In this document: positions 8,269 through 13,916 of the stretch, piece by piece | How the letters are laid out: each line of letters begins with the position of its first letter | Numbering within the stretch: position 1 is the first letter of the stretch | Notes under the pieces: model-generated | Databases searched by the model: none | Told to the model about the DNA's origin: nothing | The model's input: the letters and a program-made list of their open reading frames with translations, nothing else | Source: an uncultured Prevotella sp. | Lineage (GTDB): Bacteria; Bacteroidota; Bacteroidia; Bacteroidales; Bacteroidaceae | NCBI GenBank assembly: GCA_934281565.1 | Contig: CAKQXI010000049.1 | Span: 1-13,916 of the forward strand | DNA length: 13,916 bases | Reading direction: 5' to 3' | Made by a program: the position numbers and the translations under genes

Positions 8269-8300
8269 CAAAGGTAATTGAAAAAAGGGAAATACACAAA
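8269..8300 (-). promoter_or_regulatory. Promoter of the serine hydrolase, inside the exporter terminator
   Basis: On the - strand TTTG (8300 to 8297) is exactly 20 bp before TACCTTTG (8276 to 8269), a textbook Bacteroidota -33/-7 pair. Transcription would start near 8263, about 19 nt before ATG 8244. The -33 box lies in the loop of the preceding terminator hairpin. Confidence 0.75.
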
Positions 8301-8317
8301 GGATATTTCCCTTTTTT
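8278..8317 (-). terminator. Intrinsic terminator after the MFS exporter gene
   Basis: AAAAAAGGGAAATA (8281-8294) pairs perfectly with TATTTCCCTTTTTT (8304-8317), a 14-bp stem with a 9-nt loop. The - strand reads through the stem into six T. It is about 50 bp beyond the exporter stop. Because the stem is A-rich on one side and T-rich on the other, it could also work from the + strand. Confidence 0.85.
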
Positions 8318-8366
8318 ATATTTGATAAGGTAAGTTTTTCCTTTTTTCGCTTATGCCAATGGACTG

Positions 8367-9506
8367 TTATTCATATTTTCTATGGAAGATGAGTAAGCAA
8401 ACGGCACCTGCTATACCTAATGGAACACCAACGAGGGCAGGGTAAGCGTAAGACATACCTAAGCTGACAGGGATGCCACCAAGGAAAGCACCGATGGCAT
8501 TGCCTAAGTTGAAAGCTGCTTGTACGCAACATCCACCAAGCATCTCACCACCTTTGGCGTGCTTGAGAATGAGGAATTGTTGTGGTGAGCTGACGCCAAA
8601 GAGGCATCCACAAACTACAAACATCAGGATAGCCGATAGCCACCCGATGTGGGAAGTAAAGAAGATGACCAACAATGCCGCTGCTGAAATAAACTGGATG
8701 GCACAAGCTATCTTGCCGGGTTTGAAATGGTCGGAAAGAAAGCCACTGATTAAGTTACCCAATACCATGCCAACTCCTGCAACGACCATTAAGACAGAGA
8801 TGCTTGATGCCGAGAAACCACCATCATGTTGCAAGAGTGGGGATATGTAACTGTACCAACAGAGTACACCACCATTGCCAAGCATCGTCGCTGCCAAGAT
8901 GAGCCAAGGGTCGAGGTTCTTGAGGAAATGGAACTGGGCTTTCATGCCGTTGTTGGGCAGAGCCTCCACATTGGGAACCCACTTCTTGATGCAATAAATG
9001 GTAATGAGTGCCAGGAAGATAGAGATGATGAAAGGCATACGCCACGAGAAGTGATGGCTCAAATAAGTGCCAAAGGGAACTCCCATTAGGTTGGCAACGG
9101 TCATGCCTGCGCACATCAATGACACGGCACTCGTTCCTTTGCCCTTTCTTGCCAGTTTGACAGCGACAATGCTCCCTACACCAAAGTAAGCGCCATGTGG
9201 CAAACCTCCGACAAAGCGAGCGCACAATAATAACCAGTATGTAGGAGCAATGCTTGCCAAGAGTGCGCCCAGGGTCATCACTGTTGTGAGAAACATCAAG
9301 ATGTTTTTAGGGCGATATTTGTGCATCACTACCAGTGAGAAAGCTCCGACACATACGCCAAGGGCATAGACGGAGATAAGATGCCCAGCCAATGGGATGG
9401 ATACATTCATGTCGTCGGCTACATCTACAAGAATACCTTCCATGATGAACTCGTTCATTCCTAAGGTGAATGTGCCTAAGGCTAACGAGAAAAGACTTTT
9501 CTTCAT
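8367..9506 (-). CDS. MFS transporter, DHA1/AraJ-like drug or sugar exporter
   Basis: The 379-residue protein is hydrophobic throughout, with about 12 predicted membrane helices, the usual size for the DHA1 group. The opening segment (LGTFTLGMNEFIMEGILVD) and the following helix (LAGHLISVYALGVCVGA) resemble the AraJ/YdhP branch of proton-coupled exporters. The second-half loop GFLSDHFKPGK is the repeated MFS motif A, while the first copy (HKYRPKN) has lost its usual acidic residue. The substrate is not predictable from sequence; sugars and drugs are both known for the family. It is the first of three - strand genes (exporter, serine hydrolase, AraC regulator). ATG 9506 follows a leader of about 45-50 nt from a clear -7 box. 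The gene points away from the metallophosphoesterase. Confidence 0.88.
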   Translation of the reverse strand: MKKSLFSLALGTFTLGMNEFIMEGILVDVADDMNVSIPLAGHLISVYALGVCVGAFSLVVMHKYRPKNILMFLTTVMTLGALLASIAPTYWLLLCARFVGGLPHGAYFGVGSIVAVKLARKGKGTSAVSLMCAGMTVANLMGVPFGTYLSHHFSWRMPFIISIFLALITIYCIKKWVPNVEALPNNGMKAQFHFLKNLDPWLILAATMLGNGGVLCWYSYISPLLQHDGGFSASSISVLMVVAGVGMVLGNLISGFLSDHFKPGKIACAIQFISAAALLVIFFTSHIGWLSAILMFVVCGCLFGVSSPQQFLILKHAKGGEMLGGCCVQAAFNLGNAIGAFLGGIPVSLGMSYAYPALVGVPLGIAGAVCLLIFHRKYE

Positions 9507-9558
9507 ATTTCTATTATCCTAAATTATATTATTTATGGTACCTGATGAATTGGGAGTG

Positions 9559-9566
9559 CAAAGTTA
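9559..9566 (-). promoter_or_regulatory. -7 box for the MFS exporter
   Basis: Read on the - strand, TAACTTTG followed by CAC is a full match to TAnnTTTG with the common downstream C. No TTTG is found 19-21 bp upstream, so the -33 half is missing or degenerate. The surrounding 12 bases are an inverted copy of the -7 region of the divergent gene at 9652-9663. Confidence 0.55.
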
Positions 9567-9652
9567 CATTATTTTTCGCATACGGTCTTTCTGATGCTTT
9601 ACTTTTAACGTATATTAGTAGACTGATTGGCACAAATTTGCTTGAATTGCTG

Positions 9653-9660
9653 TAACTTTG
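9653..9660 (+). promoter_or_regulatory. -7 box for the metallophosphoesterase gene
   Basis: TAACTTTG (followed by CAC) matches TAnnTTTG and ends only 8 bases before the ATG at 9669. Transcription from it would start a few bases before the start codon, giving an almost leaderless mRNA. No good -33 TTTG is found at 19-21 bp; TTTG at 9637-9640 is too close (12 bp). Confidence 0.55.
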
Positions 9661-9668
9661 CACCGAAT

Positions 9669-10793
9669 ATGAAAAAAGTACTTAGATCGTCATTATATGT
9701 AACGTCAATGCTTTTGTTGGCGTTGGCACCAGATGCTTGGCTTTGGTATATTGGAGTGGGAGAGTGGGCTTTGCCGTTGGCTGTCCTTTGGTGGATACCT
9801 ACAATCTTGTTGCTTATCGCTGAGCTTGGTTTGCAATTTGGTTTGTTCCATAAGGCTTCCGTGAGAATACTTTTCTCCATGTTGCTTTTCTCCGTGATGC
9901 CAAAAATCGTATTCATTCTCTTTGATTGTATCTTCCCTTGGTGGGTGTCGTTGGTGCCTGCATTGGGAGTCATGTCTTGGTTTCTTTATGGGTTCTTAGA
10001 GGGCTGGAAGCGTTTGGAGATAAAAAACATTACGTTTTCTTCTCCTGACTTACCTCCTTATTTTGATGGTTACCGCTTGTTGCATTTCAGTGATTTCCAT
10101 CTTGGTACATTCCCTAAAAACACTGAGTTTGTACAGGAAGTAGTGGATTGTGCCAATCGTGAGGGAGTAGACATGATGCTGTTTACAGGTGACTTGGTTA
10201 ATAATTCCGCATCTGAGGTTCTGCCATACATTGATATTTTAAAGCAGCTTCATGCTCCCGATGGTGTGTTCTCGGTATGGGGCAATCATGATTATTGTGA
10301 GTATGGCAACGATCATACGCTTGGTGCCTTGAAACGTAATAGGAAGTTATTGTTTGAGGCACAACGAAAGATGGGTTGGATACAGTTGATGAATGAGCAT
10401 CATACCATTAGCCACGGTATGGCTTCTATCGAACTTATCGGTGTGGAGAATGCGGGTCAGCCTCCTTTCTCTAACCGTAGTAATCTAAAAAGGGCGATGA
10501 AAGGTGTGGCACGTGATGACTTTAAGATACTCTTGACGCATGATCCTCATCTTTGGCGCAAGGAAGCCATCAAGAGAGAAATACAGCTGACACTTTCTGG
10601 ACATACCCATGCTGGTCAGATTAGACTTGGTTCTATCACTCCTGCACGGTTGGCTTTTAAAGAATGGGGAGGTATTTATCGTAATGGTACCCAAATGCTT
10701 TATGTATCGGCAGGACTTGGTGGATCTTTGCCTTTCCGTCTTGGTGCATGGCCTGAAATGACAATCATCACCCTTAAGAGAGATAATGGCTGA
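9669..10793 (+). CDS. Membrane-anchored metallophosphoesterase (YkuE/YaeI-like)
   Basis: From ATG 9669 the protein has 374 residues. The N-terminal part holds four hydrophobic segments (about 9-28, 34-52, 66-87, 91-111). The calcineurin-like catalytic domain follows, with its metal ligands in order: Asp142 and His144 (SDFHLG), Asp175 (TGDLVNN), Asn206-His207 (GNHDYC), His291 (THDP), His312 and His314 (SGHTHAGQ). Two metal ions in such sites hydrolyse phosphate esters; YkuE-type relatives act near the membrane, some proposed to act on UDP-sugars or lipids. The substrate here is unknown. An in-frame TTG at 9627 would add 14 residues but lies upstream of the -7 box at 9653-9660, so the ATG is preferred. 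The gene is divergent from the MFS exporter and is followed on the same strand by queH, which has its own promoter. Confidence 0.88.
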   Translation: MKKVLRSSLYVTSMLLLALAPDAWLWYIGVGEWALPLAVLWWIPTILLLIAELGLQFGLFHKASVRILFSMLLFSVMPKIVFILFDCIFPWWVSLVPALGVMSWFLYGFLEGWKRLEIKNITFSSPDLPPYFDGYRLLHFSDFHLGTFPKNTEFVQEVVDCANREGVDMMLFTGDLVNNSASEVLPYIDILKQLHAPDGVFSVWGNHDYCEYGNDHTLGALKRNRKLLFEAQRKMGWIQLMNEHHTISHGMASIELIGVENAGQPPFSNRSNLKRAMKGVARDDFKILLTHDPHLWRKEAIKREIQLTLSGHTHAGQIRLGSITPARLAFKEWGGIYRNGTQMLYVSAGLGGSLPFRLGAWPEMTIITLKRDNG

Positions 10794-10831
10794 TGTAAGA
10801 AACACTTTTTAAGAATTACCACCAAAAGACA

Positions 10832-10870
10832 ACACTTTCTGTTAATTAAAAGTTAAAAGTGTAGGTTTTT
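10832..10870 (+). terminator. Weak candidate terminator after the metallophosphoesterase
   Basis: ACACTTT (10832-10838) can pair with AAAGTGT (10856-10862) across a 17-nt A/T-rich loop, and GGTTTTT follows. The stem is short and AT-rich, so this is tentative. ACACTTTTTAA at 10802-10812 is a second, competing partner for the same 3' arm. Confidence 0.3.
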
Positions 10871-10901
10871 ATGCTTTTTGAGAAAAAAAGAGCCTCCAAA
10901 G

Positions 10902-10932
10902 TTTGGTAGTTCAAATAAAAGTAGTACCTTTG
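10902..10932 (+). promoter_or_regulatory. Bacteroidota promoter upstream of queH
   Basis: TTTG (10902-10905) is 19 bp before TACCTTTG (10925-10932), followed by CA, a strong match to the -33/-7 consensus. Transcription would start near 10938, giving a leader of about 82 nt before the queH ATG, the longest leader in this window and one interrupted by a terminator hairpin. Confidence 0.75.
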
Positions 10933-10956
10933 CATCAGTTTTCGCATATATTTGGG

Positions 10957-11002
10957 CAAATGGGGGTTGTCGTGAGACTGTACCCCATTTGTTTTTTTTT
11001 TT
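10957..11002 (+). terminator. Intrinsic terminator inside the queH leader (attenuator or small-RNA end)
   Basis: CAAATGGGG (10957-10965) pairs perfectly with CCCCATTTG (10983-10991), and 11 T follow immediately (10992-11002). Inside the 17-nt loop, GTC-GTGA-GAC (10969-10978) can form a small GNRA-type hairpin. The element lies between the queH promoter and the queH ATG at 11020, so full-length queH mRNA needs read-through. It could be an attenuator or the 3' end of a small RNA of about 65 nt. Confidence 0.8.
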
Positions 11003-11019
11003 ATTAATATAGTATAGAT

Positions 11020-11652
11020 ATGAAAATCCTTCCAGAAGAACAATATAAATTCATAAAACTTATTTTACCCGATGGTAGCAAGGCTGATGGTCATGCCGTG
11101 TTGCTTCATGCTTGTTGTGCTCCTTGTTCGGCAGCCATTGTTGAGTGTATGCTCCGTAATGGCATGAAACCAACGGTCTTTTTCTCCAATTCGAATATCT
11201 ATCCCTTGCAAGAGTATGAGATCCGCAAGCATGAGATTATCCGTTTCTTGGATGCGCAGGGTGTTCCTTATGTAGAGGATGAGTATGATCATGAGGAATG
11301 GCGCAAGGCAGTTACAGGGTTGGAGAAAGAACCAGAGCGTGGTTCTCGTTGTTCCGTTTGTTTCCAGTTCCGTTTACATCGTGCAGCCAAGTATGCCCAA
11401 GCGCATGGATTTCATTTATTGACAACGACTTTGGCTTCTTCTCGATGGAAAAGCATCCATCAGATAGATATGGCTGGTCATGTAGCCGTTGCTGATTGCC
11501 CTGATGTGGAATGGTGGGACCAAAATTGGCGTAAGGGTGGTCTGCAACTAAGAAGGGGAGAATTGTTGAGGCTCAACAACTTTTATAATCAGTTGTATTG
11601 TGGTTGTGAATTTAGTTTTAGACAAGACTCTTCCCTAAAAAGGGAAGAGTAA
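11020..11652 (+). CDS. queH: Epoxyqueuosine reductase QueH (DUF208 family)
   Basis: This 210-residue cytosolic enzyme reduces epoxyqueuosine to queuosine in tRNA, the last step of Q synthesis. It is the non-homologous alternative to QueG. The cysteine pattern of the family is complete: HACCAPC (Cys32, Cys33, Cys36), RCSVCFQFRL (Cys111, Cys114) and YCGCEFS (Cys194, Cys196), which hold an iron-sulfur cluster and a nearby metal site. SNSNIYPLQEYEIRKHE and TTTLASSRWKS are further typical blocks. Length is normal for the family. ATG 11020 lies just before the conserved start of the protein. The gene has its own promoter, but an intrinsic terminator stands in the leader. The last residues after CGCEFS are encoded by a perfect hairpin, and the final 18 bases overlap the end of the convergent transporter gene. 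Confidence 0.9.
   Translation: MKILPEEQYKFIKLILPDGSKADGHAVLLHACCAPCSAAIVECMLRNGMKPTVFFSNSNIYPLQEYEIRKHEIIRFLDAQGVPYVEDEYDHEEWRKAVTGLEKEPERGSRCSVCFQFRLHRAAKYAQAHGFHLLTTTLASSRWKSIHQIDMAGHVAVADCPDVEWWDQNWRKGGLQLRRGELLRLNNFYNQLYCGCEFSFRQDSSLKREE
11627..11650. terminator. Perfect hairpin spanning the overlapping stop codons of queH and the transporter
   Basis: ACTCTTCCCT (11627-11636) and AGGGAAGAGT (11641-11650) form a 10-bp perfect stem with an AAAA loop. The queH stop codon starts at the last base of the stem and the transporter stop lies on its inner end. T runs after the stem are poor on both strands, so termination is plausible but less certain than the symmetry suggests. Confidence 0.6.
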
Positions 11653-13461
11653 GGGCAAGATGAATGTCATCACGATGCCGATTATTATTTGCAAAGGCAA
11701 ACCTACCTTTATGTAGTCCATGAAAGTATATTGGCCAGCTTTCATTACCAAGGCATTGGGAGGCGTGGAAAAAGGGGAAGCGAAGCACATACTGGCTCCC
11801 AAGGTTACGGCAAAGAGGAAAGCGTATGGACTTACACCAACTTGCTGGGCTGCAACCAAGGCGATAGGTGCCATCAGTACGGCTGTCGCTGTATTGCTGA
11901 TGAACATGGTGAGCAGCGAGGTGGTGAAATAAATTCCTGCAAGGAGTGCCGTAGGTCCCATGCTGCCAAGACTGGTAACCAAGGTTCTTGATACCATTGA
12001 TGAAACACCTGTCTTCTCCAAGGCAGTAGACATAGGCATCATGGCAGCAATCAACACGATACTCTCCCAATTGATGGTCTTGTATGCAGCCTCGACATTT
12101 CGGAAGCATCCTGTGAATATGGTCAATAATCCTGCGATGATAACAGCAGTGATAGGTGCGACAGGGATAAAGTCGAATACCATCGTTGCTATCATCAGTA
12201 GCATGATGATGGCAGCCATAGGTGCTTTATAGTCCAAGAGAACCTTGTCGGCAGATTTCTCCGGTTGTCCCAGTACCACCCAGTTGTCGTTGTCGCTGTT
12301 CAGCAGACTTAAGTTCTTCCAAGTGCTCTGTACCAAGAGGACATCGCCTTTATGGAGCTTGCGCTCTATAAGATTTTCCGTGATGTATTCGTCTTCTCGC
12401 TTGATACCAAGTACGTTGATGCCAAAACGATTGCGTAGTTTTACTTCCTTGATGCGTAGTCCTACAAGTTGCGAGGTAGGCATCACTACGATTTCAGCAA
12501 GTCCAAGGTCATAGAAGTCGATATGGACGTCTCTTGTCTTCCTTAGTCCATAGTCTTTCGCCAGTTGCTTCATTCTTTCATCGTTTCCCATCAGGTAGAG
12601 AATGTCTTGCTCATGGATGATACTGTCGCTCCAAGGCATTCGCTGGTTAACATCTTTCATCAGTCCAAATCGCAGTTTCTTTTCGTTCCTTATCTCGATG
12701 ATGGATATTCCATAGCGTTTCTGCACATCTAACTCCTTGAGACTTGCCCCAACCATCGTACTTTTGCTGGGAACGATGAAACGATGTATGTTGTCAAGCA
12801 GTTGGTATTCTTTCACTAAGTCATTGGGCGACTTATCTTTCTTCTTTTTCTTTCCATGCCCTTTTTTGTTGAGAAACAATCGGCTGAGAGGCATCAGTAC
12901 AATAATGCCGATGGCAATGCAGATGATGCCTACGGGAAAGAAAGAGAAAAATGCCAATGGCTCATAACCGGCATCGGTCAAGGTCTCGTCAATGACCAAG
13001 TTGGGAGGTGTACCGATAAGTGTCAGCATTCCTCCAAGGCTACCAGCGAAAGCAAGTGGCATAAGGAAACGAGACGACTGCATTCCCGATGCTGTGGCAA
13101 TGCTCATGATGATAGGCATCATGAGAGCTACGGTGCCAGTGTTGCTGACAAAAGCCCCAATGAAAGCTGTGACTATCATCACTAATAGAAAGGTTATGGT
13201 CTCGTTGCCATGCGACAGAGCCATGAGCTTGTTGCCTGTCAGCTTGGCAAGTCCTGTCTGCATGATGGCTCCTCCTACGACAAACAAGCCTATCATCATG
13301 ATGACGATAGGGGAGGAAAAGCCTGCCAGTGCTTCCGAGGGTGTGAGAATACCGAAGATAAGTAATGATGCCAAGGCTGTTAACGCCACGATGTCGGCTC
13401 TAACCTTGCCCCAAATAAACATGGCAACAGTTAAAAATAAGATGATAAGGGTTATTGTCAT
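11635..13461 (-). CDS. SLC13/DASS-type permease with two RCK_C domains
   Basis: The 608-residue inner-membrane protein has two membrane halves (about 1-197 and 411-606) split by a cytoplasmic regulatory insert. Each half bears the family substrate and sodium motifs: SNT (106-108) with GTPPN (150-154), and SNTAT (522-526) with STPPN (565-569). The insert begins with a lysine-rich linker (199-210) and contains two RCK_C/TrkA-C domains (about 220-305 and 312-400; for example VGASLKELDVQKRYGISII and VGLRIKEVKLRNRFGINVL). Such transporters move dicarboxylates, sulfate or similar anions, often with Na+; the substrate is not defined here. ATG 13461 is about 60 bases after the stop of fhs on the same strand, with a terminator between them and no clear promoter box. 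Its 3' end overlaps queH by 18 bases. Confidence 0.9.
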   Translation of the reverse strand: MTITLIILFLTVAMFIWGKVRADIVALTALASLLIFGILTPSEALAGFSSPIVIMMIGLFVVGGAIMQTGLAKLTGNKLMALSHGNETITFLLVMIVTAFIGAFVSNTGTVALMMPIIMSIATASGMQSSRFLMPLAFAGSLGGMLTLIGTPPNLVIDETLTDAGYEPLAFFSFFPVGIICIAIGIIVLMPLSRLFLNKKGHGKKKKKDKSPNDLVKEYQLLDNIHRFIVPSKSTMVGASLKELDVQKRYGISIIEIRNEKKLRFGLMKDVNQRMPWSDSIIHEQDILYLMGNDERMKQLAKDYGLRKTRDVHIDFYDLGLAEIVVMPTSQLVGLRIKEVKLRNRFGINVLGIKREDEYITENLIERKLHKGDVLLVQSTWKNLSLLNSDNDNWVVLGQPEKSADKVLLDYKAPMAAIIMLLMIATMVFDFIPVAPITAVIIAGLLTIFTGCFRNVEAAYKTINWESIVLIAAMMPMSTALEKTGVSSMVSRTLVTSLGSMGPTALLAGIYFTTSLLTMFISNTATAVLMAPIALVAAQQVGVSPYAFLFAVTLGASMCFASPFSTPPNALVMKAGQYTFMDYIKVGLPLQIIIGIVMTFILPLLFPF

Positions 13462-13480
13462 ATTTATGAGCTGTATGTAT

Positions 13481-13513
13481 GGAAAAGTTAAAGGAGTATC
13501 ACTCCTTTAACTT
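13481..13513 (-). terminator. Intrinsic terminator after fhs
   Basis: AAGTTAAAGGAGT (13485-13497) and ACTCCTTTAACTT (13501-13513) are a perfect 13-bp inverted repeat with a 3-nt loop. On the - strand the stem ends in TTTTCC. It starts 8 bases past the fhs stop codon. Confidence 0.8.
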
Positions 13514-13520
13514 CTACTTA

Positions 13521-13916
13521 TTATGATAATCCAGTGATTTCTCCATTTACGACATCGATGCGCTCAGCTTGTGGAGATTTAGGCAAACCGGGCATACGCA
13601 TGATAGGACCAGCAATGACAACTATCATTTCTGCACCCATGTTGACGGTGATGTCCCTTACGTGCAACTCGTAGCCCTCGGTAGGACCGTATGCCTTGGC
13701 ATCGGTAGAGAAGCTATATTGAGTCTTGGCTATGCAGATAGGGAAATGCTCGGCACCCAACTTCTTGATTTCTTCAATCATGGCTTGTGCCGATTCACTC
13801 AATGTAACGGAACCTGCGCCATAGAGGTTGAAAGCAACATCCTCTATCTTCTTTACGATTGGCTCATCGTCCTTGTAGGCATAATATAAAGGAGCAGATG
13901 GATGCTCATCAATGGT
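13521..13916 (-). CDS. fhs: Formate-tetrahydrofolate ligase, C-terminal part (gene continues beyond the window)
   Basis: The frame is open to the last base of the window, giving the final 131 residues of an enzyme usually about 555 long. It joins formate to tetrahydrofolate using ATP, forming 10-formyl-THF in cytosolic one-carbon metabolism. Recognisable C-terminal blocks are KKIEDVAFNLYGAGSVTLS, AKTQYSFSTDAKAYGP and AGPIMRMPGLPKSP, followed by a short tail (ERIDVVNGEITGLS) of the usual kind. A TTG about 38 codons into the visible part could be mistaken for a start, but the conserved family sequence continues upstream of it. A strong terminator follows the stop. The SLC13-type transporter lies downstream on the same strand. 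Confidence 0.93.
   Translation of the reverse strand, partial: TIDEHPSAPLYYAYKDDEPIVKKIEDVAFNLYGAGSVTLSESAQAMIEEIKKLGAEHFPICIAKTQYSFSTDAKAYGPTEGYELHVRDITVNMGAEMIVVIAGPIMRMPGLPKSPQAERIDVVNGEITGLS

Noticed and set aside
8245..8271. TTG start at 8271 adding nine residues to the serine hydrolase
   Set aside because: The TTG is part of the -7 box TACCTTTG, so it would lie upstream of the transcription start; ATG 8244 directly precedes the basic, hydrophobic anchor.
8824..9225. 133-codon - strand ORF within the MFS exporter
   Set aside because: Out-of-frame shadow on the same strand as the exporter, Cys/His/Arg-rich and without a family match by eye.
9627..9668. TTG start at 9627 adding 14 residues to the metallophosphoesterase
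   Set aside because: It lies upstream of the -7 box at 9653-9660, and the added residues do not resemble a family N-terminus.
9605..9973. 122-codon - strand ORF over the metallophosphoesterase start
   Set aside because: It overlaps the promoter and membrane-anchor coding region of a clear gene and has no recognisable domain or promoter.
10938..11002. preQ1-I riboswitch in front of queH
   Set aside because: The hairpin has a U-rich rather than A-rich 3' tail, and no loop/tail pseudoknot pairing typical of that class can be drawn.
12992..13510. 172-codon + strand ORF
   Set aside because: It is the antisense shadow of the SLC13-type permease, with low-complexity M/K/S-rich sequence and no domain resemblance.

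Overview
The window looks like a chromosomal stretch of a Bacteroidales bacterium, most likely a Prevotellaceae member (Prevotella/Segatella type). This rests on the Bacteroidota promoter signature (TTTG about 20 bp before TAnnTTTG) upstream of several genes, moderately AT-rich DNA, little Shine-Dalgarno sequence, an Oar-type TonB-dependent outer-membrane receptor, a Bacteroidota-style FtsX permease and QueH in place of a QueG-like reductase. The genus is an inference. No RNA gene, insertion sequence, phage gene or CRISPR array was seen.

Layout. Bases 1-1067 hold the 3' part of an FtsX-family ABC permease, closed by a strong terminator. Next on the + strand come a 1097-residue TonB-dependent receptor (1231-4524) and a secreted type I phosphodiesterase/nucleotide pyrophosphatase (4640-5836). 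A terminator and a well-formed second promoter separate these two. A nested inverted repeat (5842-5924) then meets three genes on the - strand, read right to left: an MFS exporter (8367-9506), a membrane-anchored SxxK serine hydrolase of the class C beta-lactamase family (6934-8244) and an AraC-type regulator (5925-6827). Each of the last two has its own promoter, placed inside or against the terminator of the gene before it. The + strand resumes with a membrane-anchored metallophosphoesterase (9669-10793) and queH (11020-11652). queH ends inside the 3' end of a convergent SLC13/RCK_C transporter (11635-13461, - strand). The window closes with the C-terminal 131 residues of formate-tetrahydrofolate ligase (13521-13916, - strand).

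How the genes may work together. The receptor and the phosphodiesterase look like a nutrient-capture pair: a periplasmic or surface enzyme that cleaves phosphodiesters or pyrophosphates next to an outer-membrane importer. There is no SusD partner, so this is not a classical polysaccharide utilization locus. The MFS/hydrolase/AraC trio may form a small exporter or cell-envelope module, but the sequence does not prove it. queH (last step of queuosine synthesis) and fhs (one-carbon metabolism) are housekeeping genes.

The most unusual feature is the queH leader. A textbook promoter (10902-10932) is followed by a near-perfect intrinsic terminator (9-bp stem, 11 T) ending 17 bases before the queH start codon. 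This suggests either transcription attenuation or a separate small RNA of about 65 nt. It does not match a preQ1-I riboswitch by eye. Two ORF starts were moved downstream, to 8244 and 9669, because the upstream TTG codons lie within or before the promoter -7 boxes.
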